Origin: Hypericum androsaemum
Taxonomy: Eukaryota > Streptophyta > Magnoliopsida > Malpighiales > Hypericaceae
Direction: 5' to 3'
Assembly: GCA_963995505.1 (NCBI GenBank)
Contig: OZ023190.1
Span: 6,280,516-6,344,515 of the forward strand
DNA: 64,000 bases
The translations under genes were made by a program, and so were the position numbers. Positions 49,711 through 61,590 of this stretch are shown here, piece by piece. The notes beneath the pieces were generated by a model that worked only from the letters and a program-made list of their open reading frames with translations, had not been told where the DNA came from and did no database searches. Numbering within the stretch: the stretch's first letter is position 1; each line of letters begins with the position of its first letter.

Positions 49711-51123
49711 GAGAGCAACCATGATGGATGAAGTGGAGTTACCCGTGGAGAAGTTTGACGATATGGTAGAAGAGGAGTGGAAGCTCCTAGACCGGATGTC
49801 GATGAGCGTGGTGTGATTGTCCTTATTTAGGAGTGTGATGGCCAAAGAGGGGACATTGTATACAACTAGGAACGTCCATGAGAGCATTGGTCTTGTAGTG
49901 AGATGGAAGATGCGGAGTGGCATTGTCGACTTGGCCTTGTGTGTGATTAGAGGATGAGAGTGCTATGTTCAAGAGGGAAAGCTACCAAGCTTGAAGACCA
50001 TAGAGGTGGGTCTTCATGAGCATTGTGGTCTTGAAGAGCGAAAGAGAGTAAGCTTTTCAAGAAGTAGCGATTTCCAGAAAGGTGAGAAGCTTGAATTAGT
50101 CCAAGTGAGGGGACCGGTACCGTGACGTCTTAAGGAGTGCTTGAGATCAAAAATGACAGAGAGTACAAGCTCTAAGAGTTCAAGAAGTACTGTGAAGAGA
50201 ATGAGATTCACAAGAAGAAGACAGTAGCTGGAAACCCCAAAGAAGATAGCATCATGGAGAAGATGAACACGACAACCAATGAAAGAGTGGGCTACCGAAG
50301 ATGTTGAGGGCAGATAAAGTGAACACTGCCGTTTGTTTGATCAATAGAGTACCATCAATCCCTTTAGAGAGTAAGATACCAGAGGAGCCTTGAAGTGGGA
50401 AGAAGATCGATCTAACTCATCTTCGTATATTTTGGTTGTGTGTCGTTTGTTCATTTTGATGCAAGTGAGAAGAGCAAGCAAGATACTGAGTCCATGGGGA
50501 ACATCGAGGGGTGTTTTGCTGATGATGTGGGATCTAGCAGTGAGATGGTCGAGAGAGACATCTCAAACTCGGGTGGGAGCAAGAAGGTTCTGAGAAGGCC
50601 AGGAGGCCGGAGAGGAGAAGGCAAAACTAAGTTTCCCACCGCCAGTAATTTTGCAGCAGAGTTCCACAAGTGAAGGTGGTTCATCATAGGAAGTTCTCGC
50701 CCACCAACTACTATCTCTTGTCGATAGGTGGTGAGCAGGAGATTATGCAGTGGCACAGTAGAGTGAGCTTGTGCACAAGAAGATGCTTACAAAAAGTGAG
50801 AAGACGAAGTTGTTTAGTACTAACGAGACTTGGAGACTAGTCAAACTTCATAGTGGCAAGGCATAGCATAATTGGGAGGCTAGAAGAGTTGGTGTGGCAA
50901 AGGAGAACAAATATTGCAAGAAAAGAGCTCAAAAGCAAAAGACTCCAAGTACTTTCACAGGTGGTCGAGTGAGGTATGCAAAGTGGCATACAAGGTTAGT
51001 GATAGCAGATGTGGTAGGAGTAGAGAGAAGAGTTATGAGAAATCTTGGAAAGCAATGTGTGAAGACAAAGAGGTGGGTGCCCGTCCACTTGACAAGCTTT
51101 GTAGAAGAGGGCTCAAGTGGTAA
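49711..51123 (+). pseudogene. Gag-pol remnants of the long-LTR copia element
   Basis: A frame near 49711-49818 opens MMDEVELPVEKFDDM and resembles a gag start. Near 50297-50460 a broken frame gives KVNTAVCLINRVPSIPLESK, PEEP then a stop where a tryptophan belongs, then HLRIF and FGCVSFVHFDAS after a frameshift. This is the conserved post-integrase region of copia polyproteins. Around 50815 an ETWRLVKLHSGK segment marks the start of the RT linker. Reverse transcriptase and RNase H cores are not recognisable. Confidence 0.7.
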
Positions 51124-51283
51124 GATGTATTGATGTGGATGTGGCATCAAGTCACCTTGAGTGAAGAGGTGGTCTTGCAAGTGTGAAGTCCAATGAGAGT
51201 GCCTTGGAGAGGTTAGAGCTATGCTTGGTATCAACTAGCCTTGTGGAGTGAGGAGGAGAGGCCGAAACACCGATTGGGAGAAG

Positions 51284-51748
51284 GTCACCTAGTGACGAGT
51301 GACGAGTAATAATTGGTGAAGATGATTACTTAGTGATGGGTGACAAGTGTAAAGTGAAGAAGAACACCTAGTGATGGGTGATAATGAGGTCGATCTCCGT
51401 GTGGGAGATTGACAAGTGATGAAGGTCACGTAGTAACAGGTCATTGATGAAAAAGTTAGTCTTCGAGTAGAAGATTGCCTAGTGATGAAGAAGGTCATCC
51501 AGTGATAGATGATGGATGTTGTGATTAGTCTCCGTGTGGGAGATTGCTAAGTGATGAGGATCGCCTAGTGACGGGTGGTTCAGATTATGGTTAGTCTCCA
51601 GGTGGAAGATTGATAAGTGAGGAGGATCGTCTAGTGATGGGTGGTTCGTGATGTGGTGAGTCTCCGGGTGGGAGATTGCCCAATGAAGAAGACAGTCGCC
51701 TAGTGTAGGGTGGCTCGTGTGGAGGTCAGTCTCCAGGTGGGAGATAAT
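51284..51748 (+). repeat. ~66-69-bp tandem repeats carrying polypurine-tract copies
   Basis: About five to seven degenerate units between the pol remnants and the 3' LTR. Each contains a GTCTCCGTGTGGGAGATT-like motif followed by AGTGATGA and a CCTAGTGATGGGTG segment. The last copy, GGTGGGAGAT, abuts the 3' LTR where the functional polypurine tract belongs. Confidence 0.85.
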
Positions 51749-52866
51749 TGAGTATGGAACCTGTGTGCGAATTGAGCATTCAGTTAGTTCGAGTGAAGAA
51801 CCGTGAGGATGGTCCGAGAGTTGATTGATTGGGTTTGGAGTCTGAGGACACTCGAGAAATCAATCGAGTCAAGAGTCGAGTGAAGACGTTGAGGACATCC
51901 GAGGATCGTATGGTTCGTGTGAAGACCTTGAGGTTGATTGGATGACGATCAGGTCAAGGAATGAAGCCGAGGGAGCAAAACATGGCAAGTTGAGAAGTGG
52001 CAGCGGGCCTGGTGCCTGCCGAGTGGGCTAGCACCTACTAAGGGCCAGCCGTGTGAAGGCTGACGCCCGTCAATGTGCCAGCCCCGCTGAAGGAAAATGC
52101 TTGGATGCCGATTGGTGTTCGCCAGGTATTTGACGCCCGCCAAGCAGCCCAGGAGAAGTATTTTTTGATGGACCAAAATGCCCCTCCCGACCCCGAATAG
52201 TTGCCTAGGTTGTGGGCATTATAAATACCCATTCTTGACCTAATAGGAAGGAAGGAAGAGAAAAAGACTCTCTAAGTGAAGTAGAGGCCAAGTGCCCACT
52301 TCTCCAAAGAGAAAGAGAGAAGATGAAAGAAGGGGTATTCTCCAAGTGAAGGAGAGGCCAAATGCCCCTCTCCAAGTAAAGGAGAGTTGCCAAAGAGGAA
52401 GAAGAACTTCAAGTGAAGGAGAAGATACAAGACCCACGTGAAAGATTGCCTCTAAGTGAAGGAGGAAAGATGAAGAAGAACACGGGTAAACCCAAGTGAA
52501 GGGCAAGCCACTCCAAATAAAGGAGAAAGAATGGGTAGAACCAAGTGAAGGACTTTGCCAAGTGAGAGCTCCTAAGAGTGTGGGTAGTCTATGGTGAGAA
52601 GAGAGGAGAGAAAAGTGAGCCAAGTGAAGACATCCATTGTTGTAAGAGCGAGTGAAACTCGAACGAAAAAATAGTGGAATCTTTTCTGACTTGAAAGCTT
52701 TCGGATGTTGATCGTTGTGGATCGAACCGGGTAACCAAATTTTTATGTCCCTCCTTGTGCTTTCTTTGTGCTTGTGTGTTCGTGCTTCTCGTAGCATTGT
52801 GATTTGTTTGTGCGTGTTTCTGTTGGGTTACTTGGGCCCATAGTGGAACGTGTTATTTTTCTAACA
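51746..52866 (+). repeat. 3' LTR (about 1.12 kb, with TATA box)
   Basis: Ends in CTAACA. It retains a TATAAATA box at 52220-52227 that the 5' LTR has lost. Its exact start is uncertain by about three bases. Confidence 0.85.
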
Positions 52867-52929
52867 AAACGAAAGGCCATATTGACCGGACAAATACTTC
52901 CAAATTCCAATTACACACATAAAAATAAA

Positions 52930-53907
<978 letters not shown>

Positions 53908-54383
53908 TTATAGGGGTCTTGTGTTTATATTACATCTATGAAAATGACAAATACAAATTTGACTATTTTAGATCAAACAAAAATTAATGGATATAGTCTG
54001 CGTCAGAATTTAAAACATGATTACTTCAACAGAAATCTGGGTTATTTTCCACTCGGTGCTGTCTGTAATTCCATTTCCCATTCAACTATTGGTTTGTGTA
54101 GAGCAAGAGATCTAAAACTTGGGAGAAGAATTACCTACGGAAATTACAAAAAACGGCTTTAATCCATTGTAGTCGTTTGGACAGCAAGTACTTTTTCGAC
54201 CAATTTCTACAAACAAAACTTCCGAGGAGACGATAATTATCTCGAGCTCACTCTTGTCGTCGGATATTTTTGTCCAAAAATTGTAGTCAGAGAAAAACTT
54301 GAAGGACATTGTAGTGGCGAAGAATTTTGAGTATATTTTTTCACATTAAATGGAAAAAATAAAGTAATCTGGCCCTCTGAATA

Positions 54384-54656
54384 TGTTAGGGATTGTTTCA
54401 AATTCTTAATTAGAGTAGGACTCTATTTTCTGATCAAAATAGAGTACTAGTCTCCTATATATATACGGCCTATGCCTAGGTCTTATTTGTACTAGTTGAG
54501 AGTTGTGAGGTAGAGAGAACCCTCACGGAGGCCTTGTAACCGATTGGACTCACATAGTGGACGACTCTCCTTTGCCCGTAGTTTTCTCCCCGTCTTGGGG
54601 TTTTCACGTAATTCTTGTGTCTCGTATTTTACTCGTTTCGATCTTATTTCTCAACA
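54384..54656 (+). repeat. 5' LTR of the 4.8-kb copia element
   Basis: 273 bp. It differs from the 3' LTR at 12 positions by my count, all of them transitions, with no indels. Confidence 0.95.
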
Positions 54657-55001
54657 ATTGGTATCAGAGCCGGATCTGAGTTTCGAGTATTCGAGTATTG
54701 AAAAAAAAAATGTGAATAGTAACCGATTTGGGGAAAAATTGGGATTTAGGATTTTGAAACTCTTGGAGTCGCCGCCACCCGCGTTCTGACCACCCCTTGG
54801 AGCCGCCACTACCGAACCCGTCGCCGCGGAGGAGGAGGAAAGGGTCAGCCACCGCCTGTGAGAGATTTGGGTTGAAAAATCCTAATTTTTGAGGTGACCA
54901 AAAGTCAACTATTTGACTGGTTGACCAAAAGTTAACTATTTTGACTGATTTTAGTTTTCTAATCGATTTTGAGCTGATTTTTTGGTTCGAGGAGCTTCAG
55001 G

Positions 55002-55745
55002 ATGACTTCCATGAAGTACGAAATCCCTCAATTGACGAGGAAAACTAATTTTTCCTTGTGGCAGGTGAAGATGCGTGCTATTTTGACACATCTAGAGCTG
55101 GATGAGACTCTTCTTGATGAGAAGTCGATGCCTTCGAGTTGGGACGCTGCGATGAAGGCGTCAAAGAATCGTAAGGCTGTGAGCCAGATCCAGTTGCATC
55201 TGTCAGATGATATTTTGCGGGACGTGTTGAAGGAGACAACAGCTTCCTCATTATGGGCAAAGCTTGAAAAGTTGTGCATGCCCAAGAGTTAGACCAACAA
55301 ACTGTGCTTGAAGCAACGCCTGTTTTCTATCCGGATGCAAGAAGATAAGTCTGTTCATGACCACCTTAATGAATTTAAGGATATAGTGGCTGATCTTAGA
55401 ACTCTGGATGTGAAGTATGATGATGAAGATCTTGCTTTATTGTTATTGTGCTCGTTGCCTGCTTCTTATCAGCAATTCAGAGATACTCTGTTGTTCAGCC
55501 ATGATACTCTGAGTTGGGATAATGTTCATGATTCACTCTTGGAGAAAGAGAGAATTGATAAGCACACTGTGAGTTCCTCTGAAAATAGCCAAGGGACTGG
55601 CTTGGTTATGAGAGGAAGGTCTGAAAAGAGGAATGCTAAGTCTGGTTCGAGGAAGAAGAGCAGAAGCAAATCAAGGTCAAGACACAAGGATAAGACTTGT
55701 TTCAACTGTCATAAGGTTGGGCATATTAAATAGTTCTATCCGGAG
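55002..55745 (+). pseudogene. Copia gag (broken)
   Basis: The frame begins MTSMKYEIPQLTRKTNFSLW, the usual copia gag start, with the UBN2/gag domain to about residue 200 (LWAKLEKLCM, then LKQRLFSIRMQEDKSV, then FKDIVADLRTLD). A stop interrupts it at 55290-55292. At the C-terminal zinc knuckle CFNCHKVGHIK a second stop (55731-55733) replaces one residue and the last cysteine of the CCHC motif has become tyrosine. Gag would package the RNA, so this copy cannot. Confidence 0.9.
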
Positions 55746-58700
55746 TTGAAGAACAAGAAGAAGGGCGAAAAGTCCAGTGCTCCGAAAGGAGAAAGTTCTG
55801 ATATCGGCAGTGCTAGTGTTGCCACCACCACTCAGAAAGAAGAATCTGATGGAGACCTTTTGTCTGTGATTGATGGAAAGTCTAAAGTTGATGCTGCCTG
55901 GGTCCTTGATTCTGCTTGTATGTTTCATATGTGTCCTATCCGGGACTGGTTTTCAACATATGAACATACGGAGGGTAATATTCTCATAGGAAATAATTTT
56001 TTCTGCAAGGTTATTGGTATTGGCACAGTGAAGATTAAGATGCATGATGGTGTCATTCGAACCTTGACGAATGTGAGGCATATCCCTGATTTGAAGCAGA
56101 ACTTGATTTCGCTGAGTACTCTTGATACATTGGGGTACATGTATACCGGAGAAGGTAGAGTTCTTCGTATGAGTAAGAACTCATTAGTGCATATGAAAGC
56201 CAAGAAGGAGGTTGGAAATTTGTATATTTTGCAGGGTTCTACAGTTACAGAGACTGCTGCTGCTGCATCTGGCTCGTTGACAGATTCTGAGAACACCTCA
56301 TTGTGGCATATGCGACTTGGTCACATGAGCGAGAAAGGCATGACCGAGCTAAATAGGAGAGGATTATTATGTGGACAGGGCATTGGGAAGCTAAAATTTT
56401 GTGAGCACTGTGTATTTGGCAAGCAGAAGAAAGTCAGTTTTCAAAAAGGTGTGCACACTACAAAAGGAAAATTTGACTATGTTCATTCTGATCTTTGGGA
56501 ACCGTCTCAAGTTGCAACAAAGAATGGTTCCAAGTATATGCTGACTATTATTGATAATTATTCGAGGAAGGTGTGGGCGTTCTTCTTGAAGAGCAAGGAT
56601 CATGTCTTTGTCACTTTCAAGCAGTGGAAGATTATGATTGAGAAGCAGACTGGGAGAGATGTCAAGCATCTCCACACAGATAATAGATTGGATTTTTGCT
56701 CTAGTTGGTTTGATGAGTTCTGCAAGAATGAGGGTATTGTCAGGCATAAGACAATCCCGGGTACACCTCAACAGAATGGAGTCGCTGAAAGAATGAATAG
56801 AACTTTGTTAGAGAAAGTTCGTTGTATGCTGTCAAATGCTGGTTTGCCTAAGTCATTTTGGGCTGAGGCTGCTTCCACTGCCTGTCACCTTGTCAATCGT
56901 TCATCTCATGCATCACTTGATGACAAGGTACCTGAAGAATTGTGGTCTGGAAATCCTCCTAATTATGCTATTTTGAAGATATTTGGGTGTCCTGCCTATG
57001 CTCATGTGAATAATGGCAAGTTAGAGCCAAGATCTGTGAAGTGTATCTTCCTTGGCTATGCTTCTGAAGTGAAGGAATACAAGTTGTGGTGTCCTGAGCT
57101 GTCTAAGGTCTTGCTAAGTAGGAATATTATTTTCAAAGAGACAGACATACTGAGTAAGAGGGAGGATGTTTCTTCACCTGGTGTTTTCAGTGCTCCAAGT
57201 GTGGACTTGCAAAAGTCAAAAGTGCAGGTGTTCCTTCCATGATGTTGATTGCCATGGTCCTACTCATGGTGGGTTGTCCGATGAAGCTGAGAATGTTGGC
57301 ACAGTTGAGAGGGAGCCAGCGTATTCTATTACTAGAGACAGGCCCAGAAGAATTATTAGGCCTCCACAGAAGTTGGGTGAGGCTGATATTGTTGCTTTTG
57401 TCCTGAATGTGGCAGAAGAAGTTGATAGCTGTGAAGAACCGTCTAGTTACTCAGATGCTGTGAAGTCGAAAGACTCAGATTCCTGGTGTGGATTTTAATG
57501 AGGTATTTTCACCAGTTGTGAAGCATACCTCGATTCGTTCTCTTCTCGGTATTGTTGCTATGCAAGATTTGGAGCTTAAACAGTTTGATGTGAAGACAGC
57601 TTTCTTGAATGGAGAGCTTGAAGAGCAGATTTATATGGCACAGCCTGAGGGTTTTCATGTTGAAGGCAAAGAAGACCATGTGTGCTTGTTGAAGAAGTCC
57701 CTATATGGCCTTAAGCAGTCTCCGAGGTAGTGGTATAAAAGGTTTGATTCCTTTATGATTTCTCATGGTTATGAGAGGAGCAAGTATGATAGTTGTGTTT
57801 ACCTGAAAAGGCTACGCGATGGTTCCCAAGTGTATTTGCTCCTATATGTGGATGACATGTTAATTGCTGCAAGTGACATAGGAGAGGTGAGAAAGCTCAA
57901 AGCTCTGTTGAGTAGCGAGTTTGAGATGAAATATTTGGGTCCTGCTAAGAAGATTCTTGGCATGGAGATTTCCAGAGATAGAGGAGCAAGGAAATTATTT
58001 CTGAGTCAGGAGAGTTACATTGAAAAGGTACTTGATAGGTTTGATGTGACTGGTAATCCTGTGAGTACTCCTCTTGGTACACATTTTTAGCTTTCGTCTG
58101 CCTTATCTCCACAGTTAGCTGCTGAGGTCGATTACATGTCTGGTGTTCCATACTCCAATGCTGTTGGTTCTCTGATGTATGCTATGGTTTGCACACGCCC
58201 GGATTTGGCCTATGCTGTGAGTGTCGTTAGCAGGTTTATGGCAAATCCTGGAGAAGATCATTGGAGAGCAGTGGAGTGGATTATGAGGTACTTGAAGGGT
58301 ACCAAGGGTGTGTGTCTACAGTTTGGACGCACCAGTGATGGAGTTGTTAGTTTCGTTGATTCAGATTATGCTGGAGACCTTGATAAGTCTAGGTTCTTGT
58401 CTGGATATGTCTTCACTCTTGGAGGATGTGCTATCAGTTGGAGAGCTTGTCTACAGGTCACAGTGGCATTGTCTACCACTGAGGCGGAGTACATGGCTAT
58501 AACTGAAGGTGTGAAGGAGGCTATCTGGTTGAAAGATTTCTTCAGTAAAATCTGTGAGAAGCTGCAGGTTGGTACAGTGTACTGTGATAGTCAAAGTGCT
58601 ATCCATCTCACGAGGGATGCTATGTATCATGAGAGGACAAAGCACATTAATGTGAGGTACCACTTCATTCGGGAGCATGTTGCTCAAGGTGACATTGTTG

Positions 58701-58804
58701 TGAGCAAGGTAGGTACAAAGGACAATCCTGCAAACATGTTGACGAAGCCATTTTCTAGTACTAAGTTCGAGCATTGCTTGGACTTGGTAGGTGTTCGTGC
58801 TTGA
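55746..58804 (+). pseudogene. Copia pol: protease, integrase, RT, RNase H (broken)
   Basis: A 498-codon frame (to 57242) has the protease-region WVLDSACMFHMC, the integrase HHCC finger (WHMRLGHM and CEHCVFGK) and catalytic residues in HSDLW, HTDN and NGVAERMNR. A frameshift near 57200-57240 follows. At 57474-57482 the reading jumps from the pre-RT linker straight into IPGVDFNEVFSPVV, so the first part of RT is deleted. RT continues with LKQFDVKTAFLNGELEE, SLYGLKQSPR then a stop at 57728-57730, and the YVDDM catalytic motif. A stop at 58088-58090 precedes RNase H (58136-58804) with [13 protein letters not shown] and [10 protein letters not shown]. Confidence 0.93.
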
Positions 58805-58886
58805 TGCTGATAGCCCTTAGGGGCTGGTGGTTAAGGTGGAGAAACGTTGATGTTGGAGTCATAGAATTTGGTCCAAGGTGGAGATT

Positions 58887-59159
58887 TGTTAGGGATTGTT
58901 CCAAATTCCTAATTAGAGTAGGGCTCTATTTCTTGATCAGAATAGAGTACTAGTCTCCTATATATATACGGCCTATGCCTAGGTTTTATTTGTACTAGTT
59001 GAGAGTTGTGAGGTAGAGAGAACCCTCACGGAGGCCTTGTAACCGATTGGACTCACATAGTGGACGACTCTCTTTTGCCCGTGGTTTTCTCCCCGTCTTG
59101 GAGTTTCCACGTAATTCTTGTGTCTCGTGTTTTACTCGTTTCGATCTTATTTCTCAACA
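58887..59159 (+). repeat. 3' LTR of the 4.8-kb copia element
   Basis: 273 bp, paired with 54384-54656. Confidence 0.95.
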
Positions 59160-59710
59160 GAATATACTATAGCAATCTACATACAACTCTTTAGTATTTT
59201 TTTATGACAAAAGTTTGATTTGTATACTATTTTGACAAGAAACAACGTTTCTTCTCACAGGAGACTCTCCGAGTTGTTGTGGAATCTAATTCTTGCTTTG
59301 ATTATATGAGCAAAGACCTATCAGTCACAGACCTCCATCAATCTCTTGACAAACTTCTAAGGAAGAAGGATTTACGTTACAAGGACAATTATTTAATTAT
59401 GTCTTTTTTAATGATTTGTTCATTAATAAATTTGATTATTTGAGATTATGCATGAAACCATCATTATAATTGATGCAAATTCAACGGAAAGAATTGTGAG
59501 TAGTATTCTAAATTATCGGGTGACTAAATTCTAATGCCTAATCACCTTGAGTTGGTTCAAGTAGTTGACAAATCTTGAAAGGTCCCAAATTACTGTTGAG
59601 TGCACATGAGACTCCAACAATGACGGCATTGTTGGTGGGGCCAGCCACTAAAGTGCAATTACACAAGCAACCTTCGTTGACTAATTGGCTCATCTTCCTT
59701 TGAGCTCTCT

Positions 59711-59811
59711 CTATATAATCTAAGCCGGCCTACTTCTCAAGAGAAATGGTCATCTTTTACTCGTTCTTCTCTTGGTTTACAATATATTCTAAACTCGTAG
59801 CTAGCCAATAA
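59711..59811 (+). promoter_or_regulatory. Promoter-like block with short ORF, unit B copy
   Basis: Copy of 48281-48369 with TATA at 59711-59720. An ATG at 59746 opens a 21-codon frame beginning MVIFYSFFSWFT. The block is better preserved than most of the flanking duplicate DNA. Confidence 0.35.
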
Positions 59812-60001
59812 GTTTTTTTCTCTCGAAAAACTAGTCAATATGCTGAAGGCAAAGAATTCGATTACTCGAACTTCTTAGAATAGGGTGATCAATGGTTTAT
59901 AATTTATACAACTGTGGACCACTGTGGATGTCAATGATCTAGAAAAAATATATTCGGATTTTGTAATTATTTCTGTACTTCAACTTGCGGGCTTCTTCAT
60001 G

Positions 60002-60603
60002 TTTTTTTTGTAAAGGTAGAATTTTATTGAATATCACCAACTGTACAAACACCGAGCATAGCGACTAGTCGAACATAGATTCGCGACCATGACACTTACA
60101 TCGCCCAAAGAACCCTATACCTATACCTAGAGCACGGGTTGCAGCCGCCAGTTTTATTAAAAATTTCGAAGTGGGAAAACCTCCTTGGAAAAAATCCACA
60201 ACGGGGAAAAGAAGCACTGTCTATGACACTTCACCTATTAGTAACACCACCGAAGGGGAATAAGCAAACATAGATACCAGTAACAAATTAGCACTTTCAG
60301 GCATACATCGGACAAGACAGCAACCCACATCATCTCCACCCATTATCTCCAATGGTGTCTAGGTACAACAACACATCCTGCTACTGGAATGCCAAAGAAA
60401 GATCTGACCAGTAGGTCCACTCCGACACCTGCCTTGCAAACCTGTTTAACAAGATGTCTAGACATGCCTCCCTTCTTTGACATACCACGTCGTTATGCAA
60501 AAGCCACACACTCCAACAAACAAAAGCAAAGGTGATGTACCATAGCTTCCTGGTGCTCCCCCAACGAACAAGGTTTAACCAATCTTGCAGAATGCCCCAA
60601 GAC
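60002..60603 (-). mobile_element. 5'-truncated LINE insertion with 10-bp TSD
   Basis: CTTCTTCATG flanks it at 59992-60001 and 60604-60613. On the minus strand it ends in an A run (60002-60009 on the plus strand) after AATAAAATTCTACC. Its 5' part (60600 down to about 60385) has an open frame with WGSTRKLWYITFAFVCWSVW and HNDVVCQRREACLD, typical of the C-terminal region after reverse transcriptase in plant LINEs. The rest of the LINE is absent, as expected from incomplete target-primed reverse transcription. Confidence 0.85.
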
Positions 60604-61030
60604 CTTCTTCATGTAGTTTAAAAATGCAATCCAACCGAAAGTCCGTAGCTAACTGGTCATTTTTTAATTGTTTATAAAATTTTGTTAATGTGAAAGTGAT
60701 TAAGCTAAAATTTTGTAATAAATTTGGAAGATATTTAGAGAACAAAAGAACACAAGCTAAACGCACGAGCAACTTGCAAGAAGTTCTTCTCCATGCCAAT
60801 TCTGCAAGAAAAGGAGTATCAAAATTGTATCATTATGTATGCTCGAACTACATGAGTAGTGATGACATCATAAACTAGAGCAGCTTCACCGTCTATTCTA
60901 GAAGCTCCAGTCCGACAATCTTCTATTGGAGAAGCACGTGACTTGACCGGCTGTTTGCATCCTTCAGAAAGTTGAATTATTCTATTGTCTTCAATCTTCT
61001 ATTGCAGAAGCTCCATTTTTATTTTGCTCT

Positions 61031-61590
61031 TGTTGGAATCCCCAAGGTGCTATTGCTGGACTTTCTTGTCTGCTTCATCTAGTATTTAAGAAACTTCAAT
61101 CTTTTGGACATGTAGCAGTCCCTACCTGTGGAAAAGTGAAAGATTGAAGCTAGAGCTAGAAATTGGAGTTCAGCTATGGAATGAAGATGGTTATAGAGAG
61201 GGAAAGAGTAAAGGTTGAGAGATAAAGTAAAAGTGAGAAAAGCATGGAGAGAGAAAGTATTTTTGGTGGGAAAAAAACTCTTCCCATTTTTCATTACCTT
61301 TTCTCTGTACACATCATTTTATTTATATTCTATTATGTACATGTGTCACTACATTATTCGTCCAACTAATATTGATTTATCCAGCTGGCAACCTGAATGT
61401 AGGTCCGCATTTTAACCCATTTTCCCATTTTCCTCCAACGTTCTTCTTTCCCTCTTTCTTATTTAACTTAAAACTTGCGCGCGGATTTGTCTGACTATTT
61501 TCATCTTGATCCTCCTGGTTTGGCATTTCCTCACTTTGGTCCTCTGGCTCCAAGATCTTAGCTTCATCATTGAAGCTTATCGCCTCAACA
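61031..61590 (-). repeat. Probable 3' LTR (about 560 bp) of the minus-strand copia
   Basis: Starts on the minus strand with TGTTGAGGCG directly after the polypurine tract. The proposed end, CCAACA (61036 down to 61031), gives the usual TG..CA ends and a small TGTTG/CAACA inverted repeat. A TATAAATA box lies inside (near 61321-61328, complement). The outer end is inferred, because the partner LTR is outside the window. Confidence 0.6.

Larger units (their letters stand above)
48729..52866 (+). mobile_element. Copia-type LTR retrotransposon with ~1-kb LTRs, internally decayed
   Basis: LTRs at 48729-49679 and about 51746-52866 share extended sequence, including TGAGGATGGTCCGAGAGTTGA and many CCAAGTGAAGG-type repeats. 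The flanks AAATG (48724-48728) and AAACG (52867-52871) look like a 5-bp TSD with one C-to-T change. The 5' LTR is followed by a primer-binding-site-like TAGTATCAAAGCCCGGG. A GGTGGGAGAT polypurine tract precedes the 3' LTR. The internal 2 kb keeps only scraps of gag and integrase. It inserted in the 3' flank of chitinase copy B, as the sequence on both sides matches unit A. Confidence 0.88.
54384..59159 (+). mobile_element. Ty1/copia retrotransposon, 4776 bp, Tnt1-like
   Basis: Two 273-bp LTRs start TGTTAGG and end CTCAACA. A perfect 5-bp TSD, GAATA, flanks them (54379-54383 and 59160-59164). The primer-binding site TGGTATCAGAGC (54659-54670) matches initiator tRNA-Met, and a polypurine AAGGTGGAGATT (58875-58886) precedes the 3' LTR. 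Gag, integrase, RT and RNase H follow in copia order, but five stops or frame changes and an internal deletion in RT make it non-autonomous. The single GAATA at 47543-47547 in unit A is the matching empty site. Confidence 0.97.

Noticed and set aside
48665..49718. Long open frames on both strands (48665-49021 plus, 49104-49718 minus) as possible genes
   Set aside because: They lie in the 5' LTR of a retrotransposon. The antisense serine/phenylalanine-rich frame is a product of the repeated CCAAGTGAAGG sequence and recurs in the 3' LTR at 52240-52797.
51284..51748. A CRISPR-like array
   Set aside because: The units are diverged along their entire length with no constant repeat plus unique spacer pattern, and the setting is a plant retrotransposon.
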